This document shows positions 16,286 through 25,029 of a stretch of 64,000 bases of DNA, in pieces. Both the position numbers and the translations under genes were made by a program. The DNA comes from a bacterium. GTDB taxonomy: Bacteria; 4484-113; JAFGCY01. Each line of letters opens with the position of its first letter. The stretch's first letter is position 1. The stretch spans positions 1-64,000 of the forward strand of contig JADZFO010000031.1 of NCBI GenBank assembly GCA_020849855.1, read 5' to 3'. The notes beneath the pieces were generated by a model, which saw nothing but the letters and a program-made list of their open reading frames with translations, did not search any database and was not told the DNA's origin.

Positions 16286-18439
16286 ATGCGCATCGCCAAT
16301 CACTGGTCACTGCTGCCCATTTGTCTTTGCCTGTTGTTTTGCAGCGCCTGTTCGATGGGCGCGGGCTCTGCTGCGCGCATGGAAAGCGCGGCGCCGGGCA
16401 GGCAGAATTCACCCGCGCCGCAGCCCCCCGCAGCCCCGCAGCAGACACCGGCAGCGCTGCTGCGCCTGCCTGAACCGTCGAGTCTGGCCACGGGGCCTGG
16501 CAGGCAGGCGCGCTTGGTGGAGGCCGACCTGATCCGCAGCGGCGCCGACTTCGACACTGCGCTGGGCAGCCAGCTGGTCAGCCCGGACGGCAGCGAGCTG
16601 GACTTCTCACCCAGCGCAGCTGCCAGCGGCCTGAGCGGCTGCGCCTACTGCATCTACCGCTTCAGTATCAGCGGCTATGACCGCAACGCGCAGGTCCGCG
16701 CCGACTGGCTGACCCTGGTGGACGAGGCCCGGACCCATATCGGCCTGGCGAACTGGAGTGCGGACCGCTGGGACTGGTATAGCGGCAGCGCCGAGCACAA
16801 GCTGGACCTGGCCTCGATCGACCCTTACATCAGCCCCACAGGAGAGCTTTTGCTGGTGGTGATGTGCAGCGGCAGCGCGCAGCAAAAGCTGGCTAGCGTG
16901 CGTATTGGCAGCCTGTTGCCGCAGGCCCTGATCGGCGCGGACCTGGTTTCCGGCCTGGCGCCGCTGCAGAGCAACCTGGACGCCAGTTCCAGCAGCGACC
17001 CCGATGGCAGCATTGTGAAATACGAGTGGGACCTCGACGGCAACGGCAGTTTTGAAACCGTCAGCGGCGGTGATCCCCTGATTGAGCTGCACCTGCCGGA
17101 CCCGACATTCTTACAGATCGGCCTGCGGGTGACGGACGAGGACGGCCTGCAGGACACTGCAGTCAGCGGGCTGACCGCCTGCGCGGAATGGATCCACAGC
17201 TTTGGCAACGCCGGCGACCAGATCATCACTGCCGTGGCCTATGACGGCCGTGGCGGAATCTATGCCGCCGGTTCAAACGAAATGGACTTGCTGCTGCTGA
17301 AGTGTGACCTGGGCGGCAACCTGCAGTGGGCGCGGAGCTGGGACAGCGGTGGCCAGGACGGAGTCGGCGCTATGGCGGTCACCAGCAGCGGCGATATTCT
17401 GGTCTCGCCCATCAGCTTCGTGGATGCCGGATCGGGATCGGTTCAGAGCACGGTGATGCAGCTTTGGTCGCCGGATGGCGAGCTGCTCAGTTCGCGCTTC
17501 TTCGACCTGCCGACCCAGGTCTATGGTTACAGCGCCGTGATCAGCAACGAACGGGCTTACCTGGCCGGGCCGATCGACGGCTCTGACAATCTGGGCCTGT
17601 TCAGCTACCTCTACGACAGCGCAACCCTTGAATGGGCCAAGGCCTGGACTATAGACTCAGACCACCTGATCTCGGTCGAAGACATGGCCATGCAGCAGGG
17701 CTTGTTCTTCGGCGACTTTGAGCTCTGCGTTGCCGGCGAGATACTTGAAACCGACGGACCTTCAGGCTCCAGCGCAATGCTGGCCAGTTTCGACCGTATC
17801 GGCTTCAGCACTGAGCTGGAGCTCAACGGCGTGCAGACTGCCAATCTGGAACTAAGCCGGGCAGTGTCTGTAGTCCTGCGCAACGGGCCGACTGACAGCG
17901 AGAAGCTTGTTTGTGGCTACTACTATGACGGTTCTGAGCTCAGCTCATTCATCAGCAGCCTGTCTGGGGCTTCATCAATTCAATCCACCTGGGACTGGGC
18001 AGATGGCGAGAACCTGTTTCTGGGCATCCTGCCTGCTCCAGGCGGCGCGGTGGCGGTCTCCGGCGTCCAGCGTTTTGGCGGCGTCGGCCTTTGGACCTTG
18101 TTCGATTCCAGCGGCGTGAACACCCTGGCACAGTCGCTCACCGACCCGTCCCAGTCCTTCAACATCGCCAGTGGAGCGAGGTCTGTCGCCGGGGCTACGG
18201 CACTGTTCGGAGGCAACTGCAGCGCAGCAGCAGGCCGAGCATTTGAATCCACCAGCGGCAGCGGCACAGCGCCAGCCAGCATCAGCTGGAACCCGGTGAG
18301 TATGACGGAGGTGAGCTCTGTCAGCGTCAACCTGATCGACCTGCCCGGTACGGTCAATGAACTGAATGACCTGGTGACGGACAGCGGCGGGGGTGGCAGT
18401 TTTGTCGGCGACGCCCTGCTGATCAGCAAGCCGCTTTAG
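16286..18439 (+). CDS. PKD/beta-propeller lipoprotein A
   Basis: This 717-residue protein is exported as a lipoprotein (lipobox LFCSAC near residue 21). A proline/alanine linker follows. A family module (about 45-215) then has GCAYCIYRFSISGYD, NWSADRWDWYS and PYISPTGELLLVVM. A PKD domain follows (about 225-300, with YEWDLDGNGSF). The C-terminal half has propeller-like repeats (GGIYAAGSNEMDLLLLKCD, LQWARSWDSGGQD). It is one of six proteins in the window sharing the NRW-type module. The ATG at 16286 has an SD. The role is cell-surface, with ligand unknown. Naming of the C-terminal repeats as SBBP-like is by pattern. Confidence 0.75.
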   Translation: MRIANHWSLLPICLCLLFCSACSMGAGSAARMESAAPGRQNSPAPQPPAAPQQTPAALLRLPEPSSLATGPGRQARLVEADLIRSGADFDTALGSQLVSPDGSELDFSPSAAASGLSGCAYCIYRFSISGYDRNAQVRADWLTLVDEARTHIGLANWSADRWDWYSGSAEHKLDLASIDPYISPTGELLLVVMCSGSAQQKLASVRIGSLLPQALIGADLVSGLAPLQSNLDASSSSDPDGSIVKYEWDLDGNGSFETVSGGDPLIELHLPDPTFLQIGLRVTDEDGLQDTAVSGLTACAEWIHSFGNAGDQIITAVAYDGRGGIYAAGSNEMDLLLLKCDLGGNLQWARSWDSGGQDGVGAMAVTSSGDILVSPISFVDAGSGSVQSTVMQLWSPDGELLSSRFFDLPTQVYGYSAVISNERAYLAGPIDGSDNLGLFSYLYDSATLEWAKAWTIDSDHLISVEDMAMQQGLFFGDFELCVAGEILETDGPSGSSAMLASFDRIGFSTELELNGVQTANLELSRAVSVVLRNGPTDSEKLVCGYYYDGSELSSFISSLSGASSIQSTWDWADGENLFLGILPAPGGAVAVSGVQRFGGVGLWTLFDSSGVNTLAQSLTDPSQSFNIASGARSVAGATALFGGNCSAAAGRAFESTSGSGTAPASISWNPVSMTEVSSVSVNLIDLPGTVNELNDLVTDSGGGGSFVGDALLISKPL

Positions 18440-18493
18440 CGGCACTGCGCAATGAACAAGCAACCGCTGGCCGGCGCGGCGCCGCGCGCGTTC

Positions 18494-18499
18494 TATAAT
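18494..18499 (+). promoter_or_regulatory. -10 box of dcd
   Basis: Perfect TATAAT, 38 bases before the ATG at 18538. The leader of about 32 bases carries AGGAAG at 18521-18526, so this is a conventional leadered transcript, unlike many neighbours. Confidence 0.55.
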
Positions 18500-18537
18500 C
18501 GCCTCCCCCAAGTTCTCCGCAGGAAGTGCATATATAA

Positions 18538-19095
18538 ATGAGCATCAAGAGCGACCGCTGGATCCGCGAAATGGCCCTGACGCGCCACATGATCGAGCCC
18601 TTCACCGAGAAGCAGATCAGCAAGGGCAAGATCAGCTATGGCCTGTCCAGCTTTGGCTATGACATCCGCGTCGGCCGCGACTTCAAGATCTTCACCAATG
18701 TCAACAGCTCTGTGGTTGACCCCAAGAACTTCGACCCGCACAGCTTCGTCGACTTCAGCGGCGATGTCTGCGTGATCCCGCCGAACAGTTTCGCGCTGGC
18801 CGTCAGCGTGGAGTTCATGCGCATCCCGCGCAATGTGCTGTGCGTCTGCGTCGGCAAGAGCACCTATGCCCGCTGCGGCATCATTACCAATGTGACGCCG
18901 CTGGAGCCGGGCTGGGAAGGCTATATCACCCTCGAGATCAGCAACACCACCACACTGCCCGCGCGGATCTATGCCAACGAGGGTCTGGTGCAGGTGCTCT
19001 TCTTCGAATCGGACGAAGCCTGCGAGACCAGCTACGCCGACAGAAGCGGCAAGTACCAGGGCCAGAAGGGCATCACCATTCCGACGGTGAAGTAG
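18538..19095 (+). CDS. dcd: dCTP deaminase
   Basis: At 185 residues this is the usual Dcd length. The family motif [16 protein letters not shown] is near residues 37-52 and KSTYARCGI near 105. The catalytic glutamate is in [19 protein letters not shown] near 118-136. The enzyme deaminates dCTP to dUTP for thymidylate synthesis. Whether it also hydrolyses dUTP cannot be read from the sequence alone. It is convergent with the ASST-like gene, seven bases apart. SD AGGAAG precedes the ATG. Confidence 0.95.
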   Translation: MSIKSDRWIREMALTRHMIEPFTEKQISKGKISYGLSSFGYDIRVGRDFKIFTNVNSSVVDPKNFDPHSFVDFSGDVCVIPPNSFALAVSVEFMRIPRNVLCVCVGKSTYARCGIITNVTPLEPGWEGYITLEISNTTTLPARIYANEGLVQVLFFESDEACETSYADRSGKYQGQKGITIPTVK

Positions 19096-19102
19096 CCAGG
19101 CC

Positions 19103-20908
19103 CTAAGGCTCCAGCAGGTTCGCCACACCGGGATAGTCGTAGGTGTAACGCAGCGCGCGGAACACGAAGGTTGAGGGCATGCTGTTAAGCGTCGCCTGAT
19201 AGTCCCAGACCGTGTTGCCGTCCTTGTCCACCTCAAAGATGAAGCCGCTGGTGGCCGCGCAGATCAGGGTGTTGCCGCCGGGCAGGCGCTGCACCCCGCT
19301 CATCACCGGGCTGGAGAAGTTCTCCGGCGGGTCGGAGACATACTCCCAGGTCGGCACATCCGGCGCGAAGCCGTTGCTGCCCATGTTGTATGTGCCGTTC
19401 TCGTTCAGCGAAGGCGTGAGCTGCACAATCGAGGAATAGGCGGCGTCGACTTCCCAGGGGCTTGGCCGGTTGTCGAAGATCAGGATGTCGCCGGCGCCAT
19501 CAAGGCCCGGCTCGATCCAGTGGCCGTTATGGCAGAAGTTGATCTGCTGGCCTTCAGCCGGGCCGGTGTTGTAGGCCAGGGGGTTGCCCCAGCGGAAGAG
19601 GACATCACCGCCGCGGCCCGAACGCCCGCCGGTGTGGCCGGCGGCTTCCTCAGTGGTGGTCGAGTGGTCGATGACCCAGATCTCGCTGAAGGTCGGCGAG
19701 GTGATCATGATCTGGTCCAGCTCGGGGTTGTAGTCCACCGCGTTGCAGTGGGTCCAGTCGCCGGCGACGACCGGCGGGTAGTTCACATCGATCAGCTCGG
19801 GGTGGTCCGCCGGGTCGTCATGGTCCGGCAGTACATCGCTGAAGTTCTGCACCAGGTGGTCCTGCACCCGCCACTCCCAGACGATATTGCCGCCGGAGGG
19901 CAGGGTCGGCTCGATCTCGATGATCTTGTCGGCAAGGAAGGTGCCCGGCTCAAGGAAGTCCGGGTTGCGGCCAAGCGAGAGGATCTCCTCGTCCGGGATG
20001 AAGTACCAGACGATCAGCAGGATGTTGCCATTGGGCATGCGCTTGAAGTCGTGGTGCGTTGTTTCGTTGGAGGTGCTGTGCTGGTAGTACCAGACCAGGT
20101 TGCCCTCCCAGTCGAACTCCTCAAGACGCCCGCTGCGTCCGCCGCCGCCGAAGTTGCCGTTGGGGATGTTCGCCCCGCGCAGCAGATGGCCGTTCTCCAG
20201 CAGCACGGCGGAGGCGCCGGCGCTGTAGTTGCTGCTCCAGGTGTGCACGATGTTACCCTGCATGTCCACAAGGTGGCTGTCGCGGCCGAGCAGCGGAGCG
20301 ACGAGGGTATAGCCATCACTGCTGGGAGGCGGAGGCGGCGGATCGCCAAAGCCGATGCTGCTGAGGCTGCAGGACCCCTGGTCGGCGCAGAGCACCACGG
20401 CAAAGCAGCGCTGCGCGGGATCGACATAGCGGCCCGGATCGGCCAGTTCGGTTTCCCCGCCTGCCGGCAGCGGGATCCAGTGCCAGCGGTTCTGCGCCCA
20501 GTCAGAGAGGCCCACCCAGCACTGTCCGCCGGGGGCCAGGCTCCAGTCCAGGCTGAGGGTAACGGGGGTGGCCAGAGGGTCGAAGCTGAGGCGGTAGACG
20601 CTGTAGGAGGCTCCCTTCAGGCCGCTTCCGCCACTATTCGGCCCGAGGGCGGTGAAGTGGGCCAGGCCCTGGTCCGCCATGCAGCCGAAGCTGGGCAGGT
20701 CTGCCGCGAAGTCAGCGCCGGGCTGCTGGATCAGGAAGTCGGTGGACGCGGCTGTCTGGCGCAGCAGGCTGGCCGGGCCGGGCAGCGCGGGCAGCTGCGG
20801 AGCGGGCGCGGACAGGTCATCCTGGCGCGCCATTTCCTGCGCGCCGCAGGCACTCAGGGCCAGCAGCAGCGCAACGCAAAGGGAGATCCTGAGCAGGGAG
20901 ATCTTCAC
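19103..20908 (-). CDS. arylsulfotransferase-like beta-propeller lipoprotein B
   Basis: At 601 residues this starts at GTG 20908, preceded five bases upstream by GGAGG. The lipobox is LALSAC. The family module (GASYSVYRL, GLSDWAQNRWHWI) occupies about 45-195. A PPPPPP hinge leads to an ASST-type propeller: LVDMQGNIVHTWSSN, LLENGHLLRGANIP, EEFDWEGNLVWYYQH, TTHHDFKRMPNGNILL and others. Arylsulfotransferases of this fold move sulfate between phenols using a histidine. HHDF is a candidate, but the substrate is unknown and a structural role is equally possible. Confidence 0.7.
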   Translation of the reverse strand: MKISLLRISLCVALLLALSACGAQEMARQDDLSAPAPQLPALPGPASLLRQTAASTDFLIQQPGADFAADLPSFGCMADQGLAHFTALGPNSGGSGLKGASYSVYRLSFDPLATPVTLSLDWSLAPGGQCWVGLSDWAQNRWHWIPLPAGGETELADPGRYVDPAQRCFAVVLCADQGSCSLSSIGFGDPPPPPPSSDGYTLVAPLLGRDSHLVDMQGNIVHTWSSNYSAGASAVLLENGHLLRGANIPNGNFGGGGRSGRLEEFDWEGNLVWYYQHSTSNETTHHDFKRMPNGNILLIVWYFIPDEEILSLGRNPDFLEPGTFLADKIIEIEPTLPSGGNIVWEWRVQDHLVQNFSDVLPDHDDPADHPELIDVNYPPVVAGDWTHCNAVDYNPELDQIMITSPTFSEIWVIDHSTTTEEAAGHTGGRSGRGGDVLFRWGNPLAYNTGPAEGQQINFCHNGHWIEPGLDGAGDILIFDNRPSPWEVDAAYSSIVQLTPSLNENGTYNMGSNGFAPDVPTWEYVSDPPENFSSPVMSGVQRLPGGNTLICAATSGFIFEVDKDGNTVWDYQATLNSMPSTFVFRALRYTYDYPGVANLLEP

Positions 20909-21092
20909 GGATGCCTCCGCACATTTCAGCTGCATGAAGCTGCCGCCGGAGCAGTTCATGGCCTTGATAGCTTAACATGAAGGTGATTAAAAGTTCAGGA
21001 CACTGTGCCACAATATCCTGCTTTCGAGATTGCATTTAGCCTGACCGCCGTTTGGCGTTAAATGCCAGGCCGATGGCACTTTGAGGAGCCTT

Positions 21093-21476
21093 ATGTCTAC
21101 TATAGGAAAAATACTGGGCGGCAACGAAGCCATCATTCTGAGCATACTCAAGAAGCTCAAGAAGGTCAGCGGCGAGCTGGATGGCAAGCCCTTCCAGAAG
21201 ACCTCGCTTGAGGGCTCCAACCTGGCCAAGCGCATTTTTGTCTGCAAGGGCTGGGTGGACACCAAGGCCGGCCCGGCGCTGCGCTTTCGTGTCCGCATCG
21301 GCCAGCTCTCCGACGGCCAGCTTATGTACGACCCTGACCTGTCCGGCTGGCAGGACTGCGAAGAGGACAGCATCGAGGTGGACCAGGGCGCCGGTGGCCT
21401 GGTGCTGAAGCTGGCCTTCAGCGACGCGAAGGGCAAGCGGCACAAGGCCTCCTTCAGCACCAAGATCAAGCTTTAG
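21093..21476 (+). CDS. conserved-looking small protein, unknown
   Basis: This 127-residue soluble protein begins MSTIGKILGGNEAIILSILK. It is lysine-rich at both ends, with a central beta-rich stretch (FVCKGWVDTKAGPALRFRVR). There is no signal peptide or membrane helix. The ATG at 21093 is chosen because GAGGAG lies six bases upstream; an in-frame TTG at 21081 is less likely. It stands alone between the ASST-like lipoprotein (divergent) and the carbonic anhydrase (convergent). I do not recognise it. Confidence 0.65.
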   Translation: MSTIGKILGGNEAIILSILKKLKKVSGELDGKPFQKTSLEGSNLAKRIFVCKGWVDTKAGPALRFRVRIGQLSDGQLMYDPDLSGWQDCEEDSIEVDQGAGGLVLKLAFSDAKGKRHKASFSTKIKL

Positions 21477-21500
21477 CGCGTCTGCTGGCGGCTAGTGACC

Positions 21501-22505
21501 CTAATGCGGCCGACCGGCAGGACGCGCCTTGTCGGCGCGGGCCGCCTGCTTGCCGCTGGCGCTGACGATGCCACTGGCCGCGTCAGTGTTGCTGGCCGCA
21601 TGGCTGTGTGCCGAGGCATGCTGCTTCTCGGAGTGCGAGTCCTCATGACTGTCCGCATGGCCGCGCAGCCGGGCGCTGACCAGGGCCTCTTCATCCGGAT
21701 GGCTGCCCAGCCACTGAACCTCGCCGCTGCTGATGTCATAAATCGCGCCGACGATCTTCAGCTTCCCGCTGTGGACCAGCTCGGCCGTGATGGCGCTGTG
21801 CGCCAGCAGGTCATGGATGCTCTGCCAGACGTTCTCCTCCACGGCCAGCGGCACCAGCGCCTCGCCGGAGAGGCCGGAGTGCTCATGCGCGCGCTCCACC
21901 GCCGGGCCGATGTTGTCCACCAGCAGGGGGATCGAGCCGCCGACCTCGGCCCCCGTGCAGACCGCCTTGACCGCGCCGCAGGAAGTGTGGCCCATGACCA
22001 CCAGCAGGGGCGTACCGAGGTGCTCCACCCCATACTCCACCGTGCCGATCTCGTCGGTGTCGCAGACATTGCCGGCCACCCGGACTGTGAAGACATCGCC
22101 GATGCCCTGGTCCAGCAGCAGTTCCACCGGCACGCGGCTGTCCGCGCAGGAAACGATGGACACCTTGGGGTGCTGGCCGCTGCTGGTCTCAAGGATGCGC
22201 TGCAGGTCCATGCGCGGATGCAGCGAGCGGCCTTTGACGAAGCGGCGGTTGCCCTCGATCAGCTCAAGCAGCACAGCCTCGGGGCTGGGGCCGACAGCGG
22301 CTTCCGCGCCGTGGGAGGCCGGGGCTGCGTGGGCGTCTGCCGCCGGCGCAGCGTGCTTCTGCGCCTTTGGCGATGAGTGTTTCGGGGCTGAGCTTTTGGC
22401 ATGCCCGCCGTGCCCGGAGCTGGAATGCCCTGCCTGGGCCAGGCCGGGGAGGCAAAGCAGCAGGGCGGCCAGCAGCGCCGCGCGAAGGTAACTGTTGTTC
22501 ATCCT
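21501..22505 (-). CDS. secreted beta-class carbonic anhydrase
   Basis: This 334-residue protein has a signal peptide (ending PGLAQA) and then a His/Ser/Ala-rich linker (about 23-75, e.g. HSSSGHGGHAKSS). The beta-carbonic-anhydrase domain has zinc ligands and partners in SIVSCADSRVP and VVMGHTSCGAVKAV. GNRRFVKG and the RVAGNV motif are also present. A second His-rich tail (about 290-334) follows. It interconverts CO2 and bicarbonate, here in the periplasm. The His-rich flanks may store zinc. GGAGGA precedes ATG 22505; another ATG lies nine bases upstream. Confidence 0.9.
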   Translation of the reverse strand, partial: RMNNSYLRAALLAALLLCLPGLAQAGHSSSGHGGHAKSSAPKHSSPKAQKHAAPAADAHAAPASHGAEAAVGPSPEAVLLELIEGNRRFVKGRSLHPRMDLQRILETSSGQHPKVSIVSCADSRVPVELLLDQGIGDVFTVRVAGNVCDTDEIGTVEYGVEHLGTPLLVVMGHTSCGAVKAVCTGAEVGGSIPLLVDNIGPAVERAHEHSGLSGEALVPLAVEENVWQSIHDLLAHSAITAELVHSGKLKIVGAIYDISSGEVQWLGSHPDEEALVSARLRGHADSHEDSHSEKQHASAHSHAASNTDAASGIVSASGKQAARADKARPAGRPH

Positions 22506-22609
22506 GTCCTCCATGACAAGTCCGCAAAGTCTACCCGCGCCTGGCCGGCCCGGGCCTGCGCTTATGAAGACTTAACTATCAGATTTCGCTTAAAGCGCAG
22601 CGCCTGCAG

Positions 22610-23155
22610 CTAGCGCCTGAAGACAGGGTGCAGAAAGGCCAGGGGGCTGCGGTAGCAAAGCTCTTCCGCGCCGTAGCGGGTCTGGGTGCAGACATCCCGC
22701 GCCAGGGCTTCCGAGATTGCGTCGGCGCTGTTGCAGCCGGCGCCGTAGATGCGGCTGACCCAGGCCAGGGCGGGCCGGCGCAGCAGCGATGGCGGCCAGG
22801 ACAGCAAAAGCTTCAGCCAGAGTTTCCACTCCGGCCAGATGGCCCAGAGCTGGTGCGCGCATTCATGCAGCAGCACCTGGCCCACCTCGCAGGCTCCGCT
22901 GTGGCAGAGGCGGCCGCGATAGCGCGGCATCTCGCCATCCGCCGGCAGTGCTTCATGCAGCCAGCGGCGGTTCATCAGGATGACCGGGAGCAGGGGGCTG
23001 GTGAAACCGCCGACGCGCCGCGGCAGCGGACAGGCCAGGATGATGCGACTGCGCAGCACGAAAGCGACGGGCCGGGCCCAGGGATGGCTGCTGCGCTCGA
23101 GGGCCTCGCGCAGGGCGCGGGTCAGGGGACGCAGCACGGGCGAGGTGTATGGCAA
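22610..23155 (-). CDS. HECAH-motif protein, putative zinc peptidase-like
   Basis: This 181-residue protein carries LLHECAHQLW near residues 98-107, an HExxH zinc-binding motif. A possible third ligand lies further on (ISEALARDV). Basic residues are scattered through a proline-rich N-terminus, and there is no clear signal peptide. The start is TTG, with a TATAGT -10 box (23167-23172) eleven bases upstream, so its leader would be only a few bases. Peptidase activity is inferred from the motif alone. Confidence 0.55.
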   Translation of the reverse strand: MPYTSPVLRPLTRALREALERSSHPWARPVAFVLRSRIILACPLPRRVGGFTSPLLPVILMNRRWLHEALPADGEMPRYRGRLCHSGACEVGQVLLHECAHQLWAIWPEWKLWLKLLLSWPPSLLRRPALAWVSRIYGAGCNSADAISEALARDVCTQTRYGAEELCYRSPLAFLHPVFRR

Positions 23156-23193
23156 GGGCTTAGCGGACTATACAGCGCCGGCAGCAGCCGCGC

Positions 23194-23451
23194 TCAGGCC
23201 GGGGTGAAAAGCAGCATCAGGCCCAGCATGGCCATGTAGGCGACGGTAGCCGAGGCCACCTTGACCCCGGTGTTGGAAGTGGCGATGAACATGCCGCAGA
23301 GCAGCAGGCCGCCGATAACCACCACGCCGTAGAGGCCCTGGCCGCGGGGCAGCAGGCTGGCCAGCATCAGGCTGCAGAGCAGGACGCAGAAAGCGCCCAG
23401 GCCCAGCCTGAAGGCCAGCGGCGGCGTGTCGTAAGGATCGAACTCCAGCAC
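23194..23451 (-). CDS. small membrane protein with three helices, unknown
   Basis: This 85-residue protein has an acidic N-terminus (LEFDPYDTPP) and then three hydrophobic segments that cover most of the rest. It starts at GTG, two bases past the transcription start predicted from the CATAAT box at 23460-23465. Family unknown. Confidence 0.6.
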   Translation of the reverse strand: MLEFDPYDTPPLAFRLGLGAFCVLLCSLMLASLLPRGQGLYGVVVIGGLLLCGMFIATSNTGVKVASATVAYMAMLGLMLLFTPA

Positions 23452-23459
23452 AGCAAACT

Positions 23460-23465
23460 ATTATG
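23460..23465 (-). promoter_or_regulatory. -10 box abutting the 23451 gene start
   Basis: CATAAT on the minus strand, with eight bases to the GTG start. No SD fits between, so the transcript is likely leaderless. Confidence 0.5.
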
Positions 23466-23512
23466 CACCGCTCCCGGGCTGGCTAAGCATGCCCGCCGGG
23501 CCGGCCCTCCGT

Positions 23513-23518
23513 TACAAT
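23513..23518 (+). promoter_or_regulatory. -10 box of the Omp85-like gene
   Basis: TACAAT, 20 bases before the TTG start at 23539. The short leader holds the strong SD GAGGAAGG at 23526-23533. Confidence 0.5.
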
Positions 23519-23538
23519 CAGAGCTGAGGAAGGGCAGT

Positions 23539-25029
23539 TTGGGGCACAGACTTATCGGCGCGGCCGTCTGCGCGCTGCTCAGCATCATCGCCGTCTTCTG
23601 CTGCGCAGGGCCCGCGCAGGCCATCCGGCGCGACGAGATTCCCCCTGAGCTGCGCGCGCGCCTGCCTGAATTTGTCCTCACCATCATCGACCCGCGGGCC
23701 CTGGCCGCCATCGGTGTGGCCGATTTGGAGGAGTTCGCGGATGCCTATGAGGCCGGCGAGCTGCGCTTTATCAACGACTGCCGCATCGAGGGCCGCGGCG
23801 GGCCGCTGAGCGATGAGCAGGCCATGGGCATCCTGCAGTGCATGCCCGGCGCGCCCTACATCGAGAAGCGCTTCCTGCGCCAGGTGCGCTTCGCCTATGG
23901 CCGCGGCATCTTCAGCCAGCTTTCTTGGGAAGTCCACCGCAATGCCGACAACAGCGTGGACATCCACCTGTGGTATGACTCGCGCGACCCCAGCTTCATC
24001 AGCCCGGAGCTGAGCTGGGGCCAGGACTCCGGCCTGCAGCTGGGCGCGGCTTACCAGGACCTTTACTACGGCCAGGAGAACAAGCAGCTGCGCTATGGCG
24101 CGCAGCTTTACAGCGAGGACCTGCAGGAGCCGCGGCTATTCGCCAGCTGGGACGACAACACCATCGACGGCGGCAGTGCCAGCCTGTCACTGGCGGCCAG
24201 CGTGGGCAACAACTGGCGCACGCGGCTTTCAGGCAAGGAAGGCGCGACCCGCATCCGCGAGCGCGTGGCCCGGGTGGATGCGGCCCTCTCGCGCGGCAGC
24301 GGGCTGAAGCTGCTGTGCCGCCGCGGCTCGGAAGTGCTGCGCGCCGGCGTGTACCACCAGGACAGCGCGCTGCTGGCCGGCGACCCGGCGGGCGCGCCGC
24401 GCGCCGAGCTTGAACCTGACGGCACCGCAGCTTATATCGGCGTCGGCTGGGCTTCGGGCCGCCGCGACCAGACCTTTACCCCGCAGTCCGGCTGGAGCTA
24501 CCGCGTGGACCTGCGCCAGCACTTTGGCGACTACCCCTTCCGCGAGGCAAGCGTGGACCTGCGGCGCTACAGCCCGGCGGCGAATGTGCTGGGCCATGAG
24601 CAGCTTGAGCACATGGACTTTGGCGAGCGCTATAAGGCCCACTGGGCCCTGCCCACCGCCTCCTTCGCCTGGCAGCTGCAGGCGGCGCTGCAGGATGGCG
24701 ATGTGCCGCTGAGCGAGGAGCTGATCCCCGGCGGCAGCCGCAGCGCGCGCAGCCACAGCTACAGCCGCTACAGCGGCACGAAGCTGCTGGGCGCGCGCGC
24801 GGAATACCGCTTCCACCTTGACCGCGGTGGCAGCAACGAGGCCTTTGTCTATGTTGACAACGCCTGGATCGGCGAACGCCTGGACAAGCTGGAGAGTCTT
24901 AACGGCTATGGCCTCGGCGGCCTCTTTACCCTGCCGCTCTATGGCGGCGTGAAGTTCGGCGCCTACTATGGCCGGGCCTTCAACAACGAAGACACGAACT
25001 ACGGCGTGGCGTTCGGGTACCAGTTCTAG
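23539..25029 (+). CDS. Omp85/surface-antigen-like outer-membrane barrel
   Basis: This 496-residue protein starts at TTG with SD GAGGAAGG. It has a signal peptide (ending AGPAQA) and a short N-terminal region. A long run of amphipathic strands follows (YGAQLYSED, PRLFASWDDN, LGARAEYRFHLDRGGSNEAFVYVDNAWIG), ending in Phe (GVAFGYQF), a barrel C-terminal signal. The segment PGGSRSARSHSYSRYSG followed by AEYRF resembles the conserved loop-6 region of Omp85 proteins. No full POTRA series is visible, so it is a short or divergent member. Its stop codon lies inside the inverted repeat of the downstream element. Confidence 0.65.
   Translation: MGHRLIGAAVCALLSIIAVFCCAGPAQAIRRDEIPPELRARLPEFVLTIIDPRALAAIGVADLEEFADAYEAGELRFINDCRIEGRGGPLSDEQAMGILQCMPGAPYIEKRFLRQVRFAYGRGIFSQLSWEVHRNADNSVDIHLWYDSRDPSFISPELSWGQDSGLQLGAAYQDLYYGQENKQLRYGAQLYSEDLQEPRLFASWDDNTIDGGSASLSLAASVGNNWRTRLSGKEGATRIRERVARVDAALSRGSGLKLLCRRGSEVLRAGVYHQDSALLAGDPAGAPRAELEPDGTAAYIGVGWASGRRDQTFTPQSGWSYRVDLRQHFGDYPFREASVDLRRYSPAANVLGHEQLEHMDFGERYKAHWALPTASFAWQLQAALQDGDVPLSEELIPGGSRSARSHSYSRYSGTKLLGARAEYRFHLDRGGSNEAFVYVDNAWIGERLDKLESLNGYGLGGLFTLPLYGGVKFGAYYGRAFNNEDTNYGVAFGYQF

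Noticed and set aside
18423-18440. Terminator at the end of lipoprotein A (GCCGCT/AGCGGC)
   Set aside because: The short stem overlaps the stop codon and has no T-tract.
19520-20980. 486-residue plus-strand frame across the ASST-like lipoprotein
   Set aside because: Antisense shadow; the lipobox, module and propeller repeats are all on the minus strand.
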